Shown: positions 33,024 to 40,954, counted from the first letter of the stretch. The stretch: 61,091 nt of DNA from Mycobacterium scrofulaceum (GCF_001667885.1 NZ_LZJW01000129.1:1-61091); one strand, 5' to 3'. The notes: generated from the letters alone by a model not told the origin. A program made the numbers and translations.

Positions 33024-34345
33024 CCGGCCACCTGCAATTCCAGCATCGCCTTGATCCGCTGCCGGTGATCCAGGCTCACCGACCGCGCGACCCCTTCGAG
33101 CAATGACCGCACGTCATCGACGTCGTCGCACGGCTCCTGCCACACGTCGCGACCATGCAACCGCGCCCACAGCCGGCTCAGGTAGGGCTGCGCGTAGGCG
33201 GCGAGGTCGTCGACCACCTGCTGCTGGCGCGGATGGATGGGTCCGCCCTCGGCGAGATAGCGGCGGGCGTGCAGCACATAGGCTTCCTTGCGCAGCCGCG
33301 CCTGGATCTGCGCCGCCAGGGCGTAACGGCTGGCGACCGACGGGTCCAGCGGGGCCAACTCCACCGCGATCTCGATGCCCGCGACGATCGTGGCCTGTTT
33401 GTCCTCTGAGAGCAGTCCCCAGGGCGCGCAGGCCCGGTCCACTTCCTCCTCGCACAGCAGGGGGATGTCGGGCAGCGCGTCGCGGTCCAGGGCGCGGCGC
33501 AGGGTGGCGCGCACCCGGTCCACCACGCTGCGGTCCAGCGGCCGGTCGCTATCGGCATCGCCGGCCACGCGCGGGGGTCGTTGCGGCGCAACCGAACTCA
33601 GCCCCAACTCGACGATCGACCACGGCAGTTGTGCCGCCTCGACGCGGGCCAGGGCGCCCAGGTTGTACGGCGTGGCGTCGGCGATCATCGCCGACCAGAC
33701 GCGCTGCCGGGCCGTCGCGGTGCGGTGGCTGTTGGCCGGGCCCAGGACGGTGGCGAGTTCGGCCATGAACGGGCCGGTTCCGGTCGCCGGCCCTGTTTGC
33801 GGCGCGCGCACGTCGCGCCAGCTGCGGTCGAGTTGATCGGCCAGCTTGGCCAGCGCGTCGGGATCGGCCACGTACTGATGCAGCACCTCGATCGCGGTGC
33901 GGTCCCGGCCCTGGTGGACGTCTTCCAGCACCGCGGCCGCCGTCTGTTGATCCTCCGCTGACGGTTGGCCTTTCGTGACCGCGAGCTCGAAGCAGACCGG
34001 GAAGTACAGTTCCTGCGCGTTTCCAGTGCGGATGCGCTGCCGGCGCCGCTCCATCTTGAGCACCTCGAACCACGCTGCGGCCGCACGCAATTCGGGCGCG
34101 CTCCCGACGATCAGCTCACGCATCACGGCGGCCGTCTCCGGGGTGACCACGGGTGCCGAATACTGCGGGTTGGACCGCAACCGGAGCACCAACGGGTCGA
34201 TGATGCGTTTGACGGTGCGGCTCAGCGGGCCGCCGTCGTCGCTGCTGAGCACCTCCACACCGGGGCCGATCGCCCGCCACGCCGCGTCGATCACCGACCG
34301 GCGGGGGTGGCCGACCGCGACGGCCAGCTGTGAATCCGCGCTCAT
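33020..34345 (-). CDS. Unknown helical protein of the TPR-CHAT locus (441 aa)
   Basis: I recognise no family. The 441-residue protein is predicted all-helical and soluble (MSADSQLAVAVG at the start; several Glu/Arg-rich amphipathic helices; the C-terminus has DDVDDVRSLLEGVARSVS). The ATG at 34345 is preceded by TATTCT and a 6-nt spacer, a leaderless promoter arrangement shared with the TPR gene. It is coupled to the 376-residue gene by a 4-nt overlap. The location beside a CHAT protease makes it a candidate substrate, regulator or scaffold (inference). Confidence 0.6.
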   Translation of the reverse strand: MSADSQLAVAVGHPRRSVIDAAWRAIGPGVEVLSSDDGGPLSRTVKRIIDPLVLRLRSNPQYSAPVVTPETAAVMRELIVGSAPELRAAAAWFEVLKMERRRQRIRTGNAQELYFPVCFELAVTKGQPSAEDQQTAAAVLEDVHQGRDRTAIEVLHQYVADPDALAKLADQLDRSWRDVRAPQTGPATGTGPFMAELATVLGPANSHRTATARQRVWSAMIADATPYNLGALARVEAAQLPWSIVELGLSSVAPQRPPRVAGDADSDRPLDRSVVDRVRATLRRALDRDALPDIPLLCEEEVDRACAPWGLLSEDKQATIVAGIEIAVELAPLDPSVASRYALAAQIQARLRKEAYVLHARRYLAEGGPIHPRQQQVVDDLAAYAQPYLSRLWARLHGRDVWQEPCDDVDDVRSLLEGVARSVSLDHRQRIKAMLELQVAG

Positions 34346-34351
34346 CTGCAC

Positions 34352-34357
34352 AGAATA
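34352..34357 (-). promoter_or_regulatory. -10 box (TATTCT) for a leaderless transcript
   Basis: Minus strand reads TATTCT-GTGCAG-ATG. A TANNNT hexamer 6 nt before the start codon is the hallmark of mycobacterial leaderless mRNAs, with transcription starting at the A of ATG. No clear -35 is seen, as is common. Confidence 0.5.
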
Positions 34358-34428
34358 GGGGCATCGCGCCAAACGCGGCAGCCGAAAACTTGGGTTCGGT
34401 AGCCGGCCTACGACCGCACGCTGGTGGC

Positions 34429-34728
34429 ATGAACAAGCTGTCAGTGCTGATTGACCGGGTCCGGTCCGCCCGGCGCCGCGGCGGAGGGGACCGCGCCGTC
34501 GGGGTCGGCACCGTGCGCGCGGTCGAGCGCCAGGTTTTCATCGAGGTGGTCGCCGTCTCCGGGGAGACGTTCATCGGCAAGTTGGCCCGGTGCGGCGACG
34601 ATCTCGACATCTCGATGCTGCGGCCCGGCCTGGTGGTTCTGGTGGCGTTCGATCCCGCTGCGCGGGAGAGCCTTTCGCTGCCCGACGACGTGCTCGCCGT
34701 GCACGCGGCGTGGGTGGCTTCGCTGTGA
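34429..34728 (+). CDS. Small beta-rich protein inside the TPR-CHAT locus
   Basis: A 99-residue protein from the ATG at 34429 with a basic N-terminal helix (MNKLSVLIDRVRSARRR). A likely small beta-barrel follows (VGVGTVRAVERQVFIEVVAV, then MLRPGLVVLVAFDP). It is encoded opposite to its neighbours: 83 nt from the divergent 441-residue gene and ending 3 nt from the CHAT stop. Family not recognised. The position suggests a regulator or inhibitor of the system; functional proof is absent. Confidence 0.55.
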   Translation: MNKLSVLIDRVRSARRRGGGDRAVGVGTVRAVERQVFIEVVAVSGETFIGKLARCGDDLDISMLRPGLVVLVAFDPAARESLSLPDDVLAVHAAWVASL

Positions 34729-34731
34729 GCG

Positions 34732-36078
34732 TTACCGGGCGCCGTCGACCGCGAAGCTGACGACGGCGCCCCAATACAGCGGGCTGGCCGTGGTATCACC
34801 GTCGCGCCAGCGCCGCATCTGTTCTCGCTGCCACCGGTTCACCGCGCACCCCGCGTCACCGTCAGCGCCGTGGGCGCGATCCACGGCGACCACGACCTCG
34901 GCCATCGGATCGGCGGTGGCCGAGGTGAACTGGCGATACGCCGCGGTGGTGGGCAGCGACCACAGGGTGGCCGTCACCAACTGCGCGCCGCCCAGGATCG
35001 TCGCCGCCACCAGCCCGGTCGCCTCGTCGAACTGGTAGTCCCCACCCGAGCCGCAGGCGAGCAGGGCCACCCGCGGCGGCATCGGCAGTTGCAGGGCCAT
35101 CAGGTCCGAGGCGGTCAGCGGGCGGTGATCACCGATCGCCTCGGCGTCGCCGGGAATCTCGGCGGTGTCGGCCAGGTGCAGCGCGGCGCGATCGGCTCGG
35201 CCGTCGGCCGAACTGGCGTGCCCCACATACAGCAGCCTGCTCGGGGCAAGGGTCAGCAGCTTGGCCAGCCAGGTGCGGTCGGCGTCTTGGCGGCGGAACA
35301 ATTCGACCGCGGCGTCGACGGACGGCAACACCGGCCGACGTTCCAGCACGTCGGTGAAGTACCGTGCCAACGGCGTTGCGGGCGAAGGCCTGCCGAGCAC
35401 CGAGCCCAGCGCCGAGTCCGGGCGCTGACCCGGGACCCTGGGGTCGAGAACCAGCAGCGGCGGACCGTCCTTCCTGGCGGCCCACCCGGTCATCAGTCGC
35501 GATGAGTGCACGATGTTCGGCGGAACCGCCAGCAACACGTCGACCAGTTCCATCAGCCGGTGACCGTCGGTGTGTTTTCCGATGTCGGCATGCTGCCAGG
35601 GGATTCGGGCCGCGGCCCGGCCGCTGGCGGTGATGGCCTCCTGACGCGCACGCACCAGTTCTTCCTTGCTGGGCCCCGATTTCGGCAGCGCCAGCAGTCC
35701 CCAGGGGACCCGTGCCAGCCGCGCGCTGGGGGAGACGAACAACACCGCCCGCGGCTGGGCGACGCACTCGGTCAACAGCTGCCAGCCGGGGGAGCCGATC
35801 AGCAACACCCCGAGAATGTAGGCGAGCGTCAGCTCGCTGTCCGGCGTCGCGAAGGGCCCGGTGGTCAGCGCCCGCTCGATAGCGTCGCGCCGGCCCTCGG
35901 AGCCGTGCGGCTCCGGCAGGGCGCCCACCAGCTCTTCCAACGCGGCCAGCAGCAGCGGCTCTTCGATGACCCAGTTGACGGTTCGCGACGGCTCGCCGAC
36001 GACCCGCAAGCTGGCGTAGGTGGCGATCCCGACGTCGGCGTACCTCAGGATCAGGGTGGTTCGGTCGGTTTCGGTCAT
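34732..36078 (-). CDS. CHAT-domain caspase-like protease
   Basis: A 448-residue protein whose C-terminal half is a CHAT peptidase domain, a bacterial caspase/separase relative. The catalytic dyad is visible as His287 (RLLYVGHASS) and Cys342 (VALLACGSGG), followed by the strand/helix GLVAATILGGAQLVTATLW. The N-terminal half (about 1-200) is an unassigned domain with VLFVSPSARLARVPWGLLAL, similar to the region that precedes many CHAT cores. The ATG overlaps the stop of the TPR gene by 4 nt. CHAT proteases paired with TPR sensors are known from conflict systems that cleave a partner on activation, so this is likely the effector. Confidence 0.85.
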   Translation of the reverse strand: MTETDRTTLILRYADVGIATYASLRVVGEPSRTVNWVIEEPLLLAALEELVGALPEPHGSEGRRDAIERALTTGPFATPDSELTLAYILGVLLIGSPGWQLLTECVAQPRAVLFVSPSARLARVPWGLLALPKSGPSKEELVRARQEAITASGRAAARIPWQHADIGKHTDGHRLMELVDVLLAVPPNIVHSSRLMTGWAARKDGPPLLVLDPRVPGQRPDSALGSVLGRPSPATPLARYFTDVLERRPVLPSVDAAVELFRRQDADRTWLAKLLTLAPSRLLYVGHASSADGRADRAALHLADTAEIPGDAEAIGDHRPLTASDLMALQLPMPPRVALLACGSGGDYQFDEATGLVAATILGGAQLVTATLWSLPTTAAYRQFTSATADPMAEVVVAVDRAHGADGDAGCAVNRWQREQMRRWRDGDTTASPLYWGAVVSFAVDGAR

Positions 36079-37775
36079 GGCCACGTGGACCAGGCGGCCT
36101 CGGCCGCGGTGACGGCACGGCCGTAGCGCTGGAGAGCCAACTCGCGATAGTGGCTCAGGATCGGCTCCGCGTCCGGCTGCATCCGCAGCGGCGGCAACGG
36201 CCCGAGCCGGGTCAGCGATGCCCCACCGCGAGCGGGCGAGCCGGCCGCTGCCAGGGCGGGCGCCGGCTCCAGCTCGGGGTCGACGGGGACCGCGGGGGTG
36301 GCCGTCGAAGCCCATTCGCCGGTGCGGGGCCGTTGGTCACCTGCGTCGAAAGTCCCTCGCGCGCTGTGATATTCGACCAGTTCACTGATCAGCTGGGTGT
36401 TCTCCCACTCCCAGGCGACAGCGAAGGCGCCGGCCAGGACAGGGCCAGAAACGCTGGTGGCCCAGCGGGACCTCGCGTCGGCGTCGGCGATCGAATACCG
36501 CACCGAGTCGACGGCCAGCGCCGCCGGCACCTTGAGCTCGGCGGCTTGTTGAAGCTTGGTCATGCCGCGTCGGTATTTTTCGGTGCCGACCTCCCCGTGC
36601 AGGATGCCGAGCCCTTCGGCCTGCCGCGCCTCGGTCTCCTGCAGTGTCTCGTCGGGATCGCCCGAGCTGTCGAAGCCGAGGTCCGCCAACGCGTCCGCAC
36701 GCCACACCGTGCCGAGATGATTGTCGAGCAGCGCGTACTGCAGCCAGCTGCTGCGCGGCGACGAGTCGAGCAGTTCGCGGGCTTGGGCGATCAGCTCGAC
36801 AGCTTCGGCGAAGCGGCTCCAGAAGATCGCTATCCAGCTGCGCTGCAACAGGATACGGTGCAGATACAGCGGCTTTCCCAACTCCCGCCAGTGCCGCTCG
36901 GCGTGTCCCCAGCATTCGTCGGCGGCTTCCAGCGCGCCGGACCCCAACCGAGTGAGTCCCATGTACAGCCAGCAGCGGGCGACGTCGTGCGCCCTGTCGT
37001 GGCGGGCGATGACGGGGTAGGCCTCGGAAACCAGTTGTTCGGTGCCGGCGTGGTTGTTGGCCGCCCAGCACGCCGCCGCCCGCTCCAATTGCGCTTGCGC
37101 CGTGGCGAGTTCCCAGCCGTTGGCCCGGGCCCGGGCTTCCGCCCGGCGCAGCCAGGGATCGGCCTCCGACAGCCGGCCGGTTTCAACGCAGAACCTGCCG
37201 TAACCGGTGCCGGCGACGACCCGGACGTGGTCCGCGGCCGCGCCCCTTTCGGCGTAGTCTTCCATAGCGCCAACGACGTTCTCCCACAACGGAACCGACC
37301 GGACGTGCAGGTCGTCGTCGCACAACGCGGTCGCGCACAGGACCCGTGCTTGGAGTCGCAGGCGCGCGTGTTCGTCGGCCAGGCTGGGAAGATCCGCATC
37401 CGAGCCGTCGTCGTCCAGCATGGCCAGCGCCGCGGCCGCCCCCTCGTGATCGCCGATCGCCGCGGCCAAGCCGGCCCGCAAAAAGTGAGCCCGCCGTGAG
37501 TACCGACGGATCATGCGCGTTGTGTCGGCATCGGCGGGCATGCTCGCGTAAATCGATACGCAGTCTTCAATGCGCCGGATGGATTCGCGCACGCCGTCAT
37601 TCGCGCCTCGGTCGAGGTAGATCTCGCCGAGCTGGGCGAGGACTTCCAGCATCAGATCGTCCCGGTCTTCCCGCTCGATGCGCGGTATCAAGGACAGCAA
37701 CAGATCACGAGCCCCGGCTTCGTCGGCCGCGAACGCCAGGCGGCGCGCGCTGTCCAAGTCATCGGGGATCGACAC
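36075..37775 (-). CDS. TPR-like repeat protein, putative sensor for the CHAT protease
   Basis: The 566-residue protein is almost entirely helical, with repeated Ala/Leu helix pairs resembling TPRs from about residue 20 to 430 (for example AQLGEIYLDRG, CWLYMGLTRLGSGALEAAD, ILLQRSWIAIFWSRFAEAVE). A Pro/Ala-rich linker (about 470-510) and a short C-terminal helical part follow. It starts at GTG 37775, with a TATGAT box 6 nt upstream. It is translationally coupled to the CHAT gene. By analogy with TPR-CHAT pairs it may sense a trigger and control the protease (inference). Confidence 0.75.
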   Translation of the reverse strand: MSIPDDLDSARRLAFAADEAGARDLLLSLIPRIEREDRDDLMLEVLAQLGEIYLDRGANDGVRESIRRIEDCVSIYASMPADADTTRMIRRYSRRAHFLRAGLAAAIGDHEGAAAALAMLDDDGSDADLPSLADEHARLRLQARVLCATALCDDDLHVRSVPLWENVVGAMEDYAERGAAADHVRVVAGTGYGRFCVETGRLSEADPWLRRAEARARANGWELATAQAQLERAAACWAANNHAGTEQLVSEAYPVIARHDRAHDVARCWLYMGLTRLGSGALEAADECWGHAERHWRELGKPLYLHRILLQRSWIAIFWSRFAEAVELIAQARELLDSSPRSSWLQYALLDNHLGTVWRADALADLGFDSSGDPDETLQETEARQAEGLGILHGEVGTEKYRRGMTKLQQAAELKVPAALAVDSVRYSIADADARSRWATSVSGPVLAGAFAVAWEWENTQLISELVEYHSARGTFDAGDQRPRTGEWASTATPAVPVDPELEPAPALAAAGSPARGGASLTRLGPLPPLRMQPDAEPILSHYRELALQRYGRAVTAAEAAWSTWP

Positions 37776-37781
37776 GGCTGC

Positions 37782-37787
37782 ATCATA
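37782..37787 (-). promoter_or_regulatory. -10 box (TATGAT) for the leaderless TPR-CHAT transcript
   Basis: Minus strand reads TATGAT-GCAGCC-GTG. Spacing and hexamer match a leaderless start at the GTG, the same geometry as at 34352-34357. Confidence 0.5.
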
Positions 37788-37823
37788 AGTCCGCGGGTGT
37801 GGTCGGGGCGGGGAAAGCGGCGA

Positions 37824-37855
37824 GCGGCGGACGTGTGAGTGAGCACGTCCGCCGC
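37824..37855 (-). terminator. 12-bp hairpin terminator of the lipoprotein gene
   Basis: GCGGCGGACGTG pairs perfectly with CACGTCCGCCGC across an 8-nt loop, starting 14 nt after the stop of the minus-strand lipoprotein gene. It insulates the TPR-CHAT promoter from upstream transcription. Confidence 0.7.
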
Positions 37856-37869
37856 CCGGTCGCGACCGA

Positions 37870-38349
37870 TCAGCCGCAGGTCACCTTGATGTTGAAGTCC
37901 TTGGTGATCATTCCGGCCATCGGATTCTTCAGGTCGGCGCCCTGCGCCTGGCCCGTGATGGTGTAGGTCTTGCCGTCCACCGCCACGTCGGCCGACCCGA
38001 CCTTCGCACCCATGTTGTTGCTGACCGACAGCGCGTTGCCGTCGACAACCATTGCCAGCGACTCGACCTTCGGGGTGGCCTCGTCGCTCATCACGACGGC
38101 GAGCGCCTGCCGTCCGCCGCTGGAGCCACTGCCGATGTTGATTTTGCCGCCGGTCTTGACGCAGGTCACCGACGCGGGGTCCAGGCCCGCCAGGTCGGCG
38201 CCGCCCACCTTGACCTGCGCCCCGCCGCCGTGGGCGACGCTGGGCGCCGTGCTCGATGCCGGGCTGGCCGTGTGGCCGCCACTGGAACACCCCACGAGCA
38301 CCGATGCGGCGCCCAGCGTCCCGATCGCAGCCGCGAGAAGTCGCTTCAC
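37870..38349 (-). CDS. LpqH-family (19-kDa antigen-like) lipoprotein
   Basis: A 159-residue lipoprotein from GTG 38349 with an AGGAAGGAA ribosome site. The signal sequence KRLLAAAIGTLGAASVLVGC ends in lipobox LVGC with the lipidated Cys at about residue 21. A Ser/Gly/Thr-rich linker follows, as in the 19-kDa antigen, then a domain with VTCVKTGGKINIG, KVESLAMVVDGNALSVS and a terminal FNIKVTCG, typical of the mycobacterial LpqH family. Surface-anchored; LpqH itself is a TLR2 agonist, but this paralogue's role is unknown. Confidence 0.82.
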   Translation of the reverse strand: MKRLLAAAIGTLGAASVLVGCSSGGHTASPASSTAPSVAHGGGAQVKVGGADLAGLDPASVTCVKTGGKINIGSGSSGGRQALAVVMSDEATPKVESLAMVVDGNALSVSNNMGAKVGSADVAVDGKTYTITGQAQGADLKNPMAGMITKDFNIKVTCG

Positions 38350-38493
38350 TTTGTGATTCCTTCCTCCATGCGCCGCCCCGATGGCGTCGTCATGGCGCAA
38401 GTACAGCTCCCTGGTTTCGCTACCGATCCCAAATTTCGCCGCGACGAGCCGGTAGGCTGCGTCGAGGTCGGCGCTGACGAAGGGAGGCACGCG

Positions 38494-38874
38494 ATGCTGA
38501 GCGTGAAGTGGCTGGAAAAGCCTGAGGCCCATGACTTTCCAGCGGCGGCGGACTACCTCACCATGCTCGCGGACCCGGCGACGGTGAAAAAGGTGATCAA
38601 GAAGTTGAAGGCCGGCACCGTTACGCACCGGAAGGCCAAGGACATCCTGCGTGCGGCGCGGCTGGGTCTACTGCCCGTCGACAATCCGCATGTCGCGGCG
38701 GACCTGACCAAAATCGAGAAGGGGCAACCGCTGTCGCCCATCCTGTTGGTGCGCGGCGACTTCCCGACCGGAGCCCCGTTGCAGATCGCCGACGGCTATC
38801 ACCGCGTGTGCGCGAGCTACCACACCGACGAGAACACCGACATTCCGGTCGTCATCGCGGCCGTGAGCCGCTGA
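38494..38874 (+). CDS. Conserved hypothetical protein with ParB/Srx-like motif
   Basis: A 126-residue protein from the ATG at 38494, behind AAGGGAGG; the longer frame has no support. The N-terminal part is helical and Lys-rich (VKKVIKKLKAGTVTHRKAKD). The C-terminal part contains ILLVRGDF and IADGYHRVCA, which recalls the DGHHR-type strand-helix of ParB/sulfiredoxin-like folds; the resemblance is short and may be accidental. The enoyl-CoA hydratase gene starts 14 nt downstream, so they are probably co-expressed. Function unknown. Confidence 0.65.
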   Translation: MLSVKWLEKPEAHDFPAAADYLTMLADPATVKKVIKKLKAGTVTHRKAKDILRAARLGLLPVDNPHVAADLTKIEKGQPLSPILLVRGDFPTGAPLQIADGYHRVCASYHTDENTDIPVVIAAVSR

Positions 38875-38888
38875 CCGAGGAGGTGACC

Positions 38889-39632
38889 ATGATCGACATC
38901 AAGACGGTGGAAGACGTGCAGGTGCTGACGCTTTCGTCGGGTCCGGTCAACGCCCAGGACGTCGAGCTGCTCGAGGGGCTGGCCTCGGCGGTTGTCGACC
39001 TGGGGCGTTCGGGCGCCGGCGCGCTGGTCGTCACGGGCGCCGGCCGGGCGTTCAGCGCCGGGGTCGACCTCAACCGCGTGGTGGACGGGGGTGCCGCCTA
39101 CACCGATCGGCTGGTGCCGGCGCTGTCGGCGGCGTTCGAGGCGATGTTCTCCTATCCGGGACCGACCGTCGCGGCGATCAACGGCGCCGCCATCGCGGGC
39201 GGGTGCGTGCTCGCGTGCGCCTGCGACCGCCGCCTCATCGCGCCTGAGGCACCAATCGGGGCGGCCGAGGTGCGCGTCGGGGTGCCGTTTCCGGTCGCGG
39301 CGCTGGAGGTGATGCGCTACGCGTGCGGGGACCACGCCGAGGAAGTGCTGCTGGTTGGCCGAAATTATCGGGGGCCCGAGGCCGTCGCTCGCGGACTCGC
39401 CCATCGCGTGGTTGCCGAAAATCTCCTCGAGGAGGCCGTGGCGGAGGCCTCGGATTTGGGCGGCATCCCCGCCACTGCCTATCGCCAGACCAAGACCCAG
39501 CTGCGGGCCCCGACGATGGCGCGGATTCGCGAGGGGGCCTCCATCGACGACGAGGTCCGGCAGATGTGGGGCGCGGACGAAACCCAACAACGCATCGCGG
39601 CCTACGTCGAGCGCCTGCGGCGGCGCGACTGA
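38889..39632 (+). CDS. Enoyl-CoA hydratase/isomerase family protein
   Basis: A 247-residue crotonase-fold protein from ATG 38889 with a GAGGAGG site. The oxyanion-hole segments are GAGRAFSAGVDL (near 55-66) and AAINGAAIAGGCVLA (near 97-111). The second usual catalytic Glu position reads AEVRVGVPFP near 135. It could hydrate enoyl-CoA or catalyse a related reaction. Co-transcribed with the 126-residue protein upstream, and convergent with lucA (9 nt between stop codons). Confidence 0.83.
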   Translation: MIDIKTVEDVQVLTLSSGPVNAQDVELLEGLASAVVDLGRSGAGALVVTGAGRAFSAGVDLNRVVDGGAAYTDRLVPALSAAFEAMFSYPGPTVAAINGAAIAGGCVLACACDRRLIAPEAPIGAAEVRVGVPFPVAALEVMRYACGDHAEEVLLVGRNYRGPEAVARGLAHRVVAENLLEEAVAEASDLGGIPATAYRQTKTQLRAPTMARIREGASIDDEVRQMWGADETQQRIAAYVERLRRRD

Positions 39633-39641
39633 TCGGGCCGG

Positions 39642-40463
39642 CTACTCCTCGTCGAGGGCGACCCCGCCCCTGGTACGACGGCGCCGCATGCGATGCGACC
39701 CCTTCCCCGTCGGACGACGGTTGCGCAACCTGGCCTCGCCTTCCCCGGCCTCCTCGGCGGGTTCTTCCGTTGCAGCTTCGGGCTCCGCGGCAGCTGCGGG
39801 CGTGGTGGCCTCGGAGGTCTGGGCCGTGACCGTCTCGGCCTCTTCCGGCTCGACGGCCTCGGTCTCTTCGGCCTCTTCAGGCTCGGCCTCGTCCTCGGCT
39901 GTCTCGGTCTCTTCGTCCGCGGCCTCGGTCTCGTCGTCCGTTTCGGCCGTTTCGGCCTCGTCGCCCTTCTTGCGGCGCAGCCGGCGTTTCTTGGGTTCCT
40001 TCGCCTTGATCGGCTTCGGCGGTGGCGGCGGCAACTCGGCGACAAACGACAGGTAGAACGCGAAGAACCCGAGCAGCGCGATCGCCGCGGCCGCCCCATA
40101 AATGGCGAACAGGTACTGGCCGGCGGTGTCCAGGCTCAGCCAGATCTCGCTGATCGCCGCGCCGATGATCAACACGCCCGCCAGCACATGGCACACGATC
40201 GAGGCGACCCGCAGCGTCAGGGCAAGCCGCGGCGTCCCCAGCTCCGGTTTGCGCACGCGCAACAGGTTGAACACCACCGGCAGTGCAGCCAGGGCGAACA
40301 GCGCACCCGTCGTGATACGCAGCGCCGTCCCCAACGAATGCGTGGTGTCACCCATCAGCTCCGGCCAACGGGGCAACACGAAAAAGAAATAGAGGACGCC
40401 GGCAGCGATCGAGAAAGACGCGTGCCACGGGATGGCGACCTTGCGCCCCATAAGCCTCCTCAT
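39642..40463 (-). CDS. lucA: LucA-like membrane protein (Rv3723 homologue)
   Basis: About 273 residues from the ATG at 40463 (an ATG at 40451 is an alternative). It has an N-terminal membrane domain of four helices (for example SFSIAAGVLYFFFVLP, ALFALAALPVVFNLL, SIVCHVLAGVLIIGAAI, LFAIYGAAAAIALLGFF). A Pro/Lys hinge (PPPPKPIKAKEPKKRRL) is followed by a long acidic Glu/Ala/Thr tail ending in Arg-rich and DEE sequence. The position next to tRNA-Ser, SRP RNA and the aminotransferase matches Rv3723, LucA, which coordinates fatty-acid and cholesterol import by Mce transporters in M. tuberculosis. The acidic low-complexity tail is likely cytoplasmic. Confidence 0.8.
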   Translation of the reverse strand: MRRLMGRKVAIPWHASFSIAAGVLYFFFVLPRWPELMGDTTHSLGTALRITTGALFALAALPVVFNLLRVRKPELGTPRLALTLRVASIVCHVLAGVLIIGAAISEIWLSLDTAGQYLFAIYGAAAAIALLGFFAFYLSFVAELPPPPPKPIKAKEPKKRRLRRKKGDEAETAETDDETEAADEETETAEDEAEPEEAEETEAVEPEEAETVTAQTSEATTPAAAAEPEAATEEPAEEAGEGEARLRNRRPTGKGSHRMRRRRTRGGVALDEE

Positions 40464-40542
40464 GCTGGTTGGCTCAAGCCAGCCTAAAGGCGACCAACCC
40501 GATTCCAAACCATCGTGCCCGTCCGCATGGCGGACCAATTGC

Positions 40543-40627
40543 GGAGGATGCGGGATTTGAACCCGCGAGGGCTGTTAACCCAACCCGCGTTCCAGGCGAG
40601 CGCCATAGGCCACTAGGCGAATCCTCC
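40543..40627 (-). tRNA. tRNA-Ser (anticodon GGA)
   Basis: The minus strand folds as a class II tRNA. The acceptor GGAGGAT/ATCCTCC pairs, and the anticodon stem CTCGC/GCGGG encloses loop CTGGAAC with anticodon GGA (reads UCC/UCU). The long variable arm and GGTTCAAATCC T-arm are clear. 85 nt, CCA not encoded. It sits between lucA and SRP RNA as in other mycobacteria. Confidence 0.93.
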
Positions 40628-40695
40628 GTGGCCATGGTAACCGAGGCCGCCATAGCGGCCACCACTCGCTCCGCGCCAGGTATTACACTCGCGGT

Positions 40696-40782
40696 GGACC
40701 CCGCGCGGCGTCTATCCTGTGAACTCCCCCAGGGCCGGAAGGCAGCAAGGGTCAATGGGCTCTGTCGGGTGCGCGGGGTCCC
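40696..40782 (+). ncRNA. ffs: Signal recognition particle RNA (4.5S type)
   Basis: The short bacterial SRP RNA is recognised by its conserved apical domain (CAGGGCCGGAAGGCAGCAAG) with the GGAA tetraloop and the symmetric loop opposite. Closing arms GGACCCCGCGC and GCGCGGGGTCC flank it and set the approximate ends. It assembles with Ffh to target membrane proteins. Confidence 0.92.
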
Positions 40783-40797
40783 CTATATCCACTGAGT

Positions 40798-40894
40798 GGC
40801 GACCCGCTTCGCCCGGCTCCGCCGCGCTTGCGATCGCCGCTAGGTTGATAAACGGCGACCCGCTTCGCCCGGCTCCGCCGCGCTTGCGATCGCC
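40798..40894. repeat. Two perfect 41-bp direct repeats after SRP RNA
   Basis: Units 40798-40838 and 40854-40894 are identical, beginning GGCGACCCGC and ending GCGATCGCC, with a 15-bp spacer (56-bp period). Each unit has inverted ends (GGCGA and TCGCC) and can fold. The motif looks like a dispersed intergenic repeat of this lineage, not a CRISPR unit. Confidence 0.75.
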
Positions 40895-40954
40895 TAGGAC
40901 AGGGGCAACACATCACCCCGAAGCCACCGCCGTCGACAGCGAAAGGGTCCCACC

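Noticed and set aside
40798..40894. CRISPR-like repeat pair
   Set aside because: Only two units, 15-bp spacer, no cas genes; repeat has hairpin-like inverted ends. Treated as an intergenic repeat.
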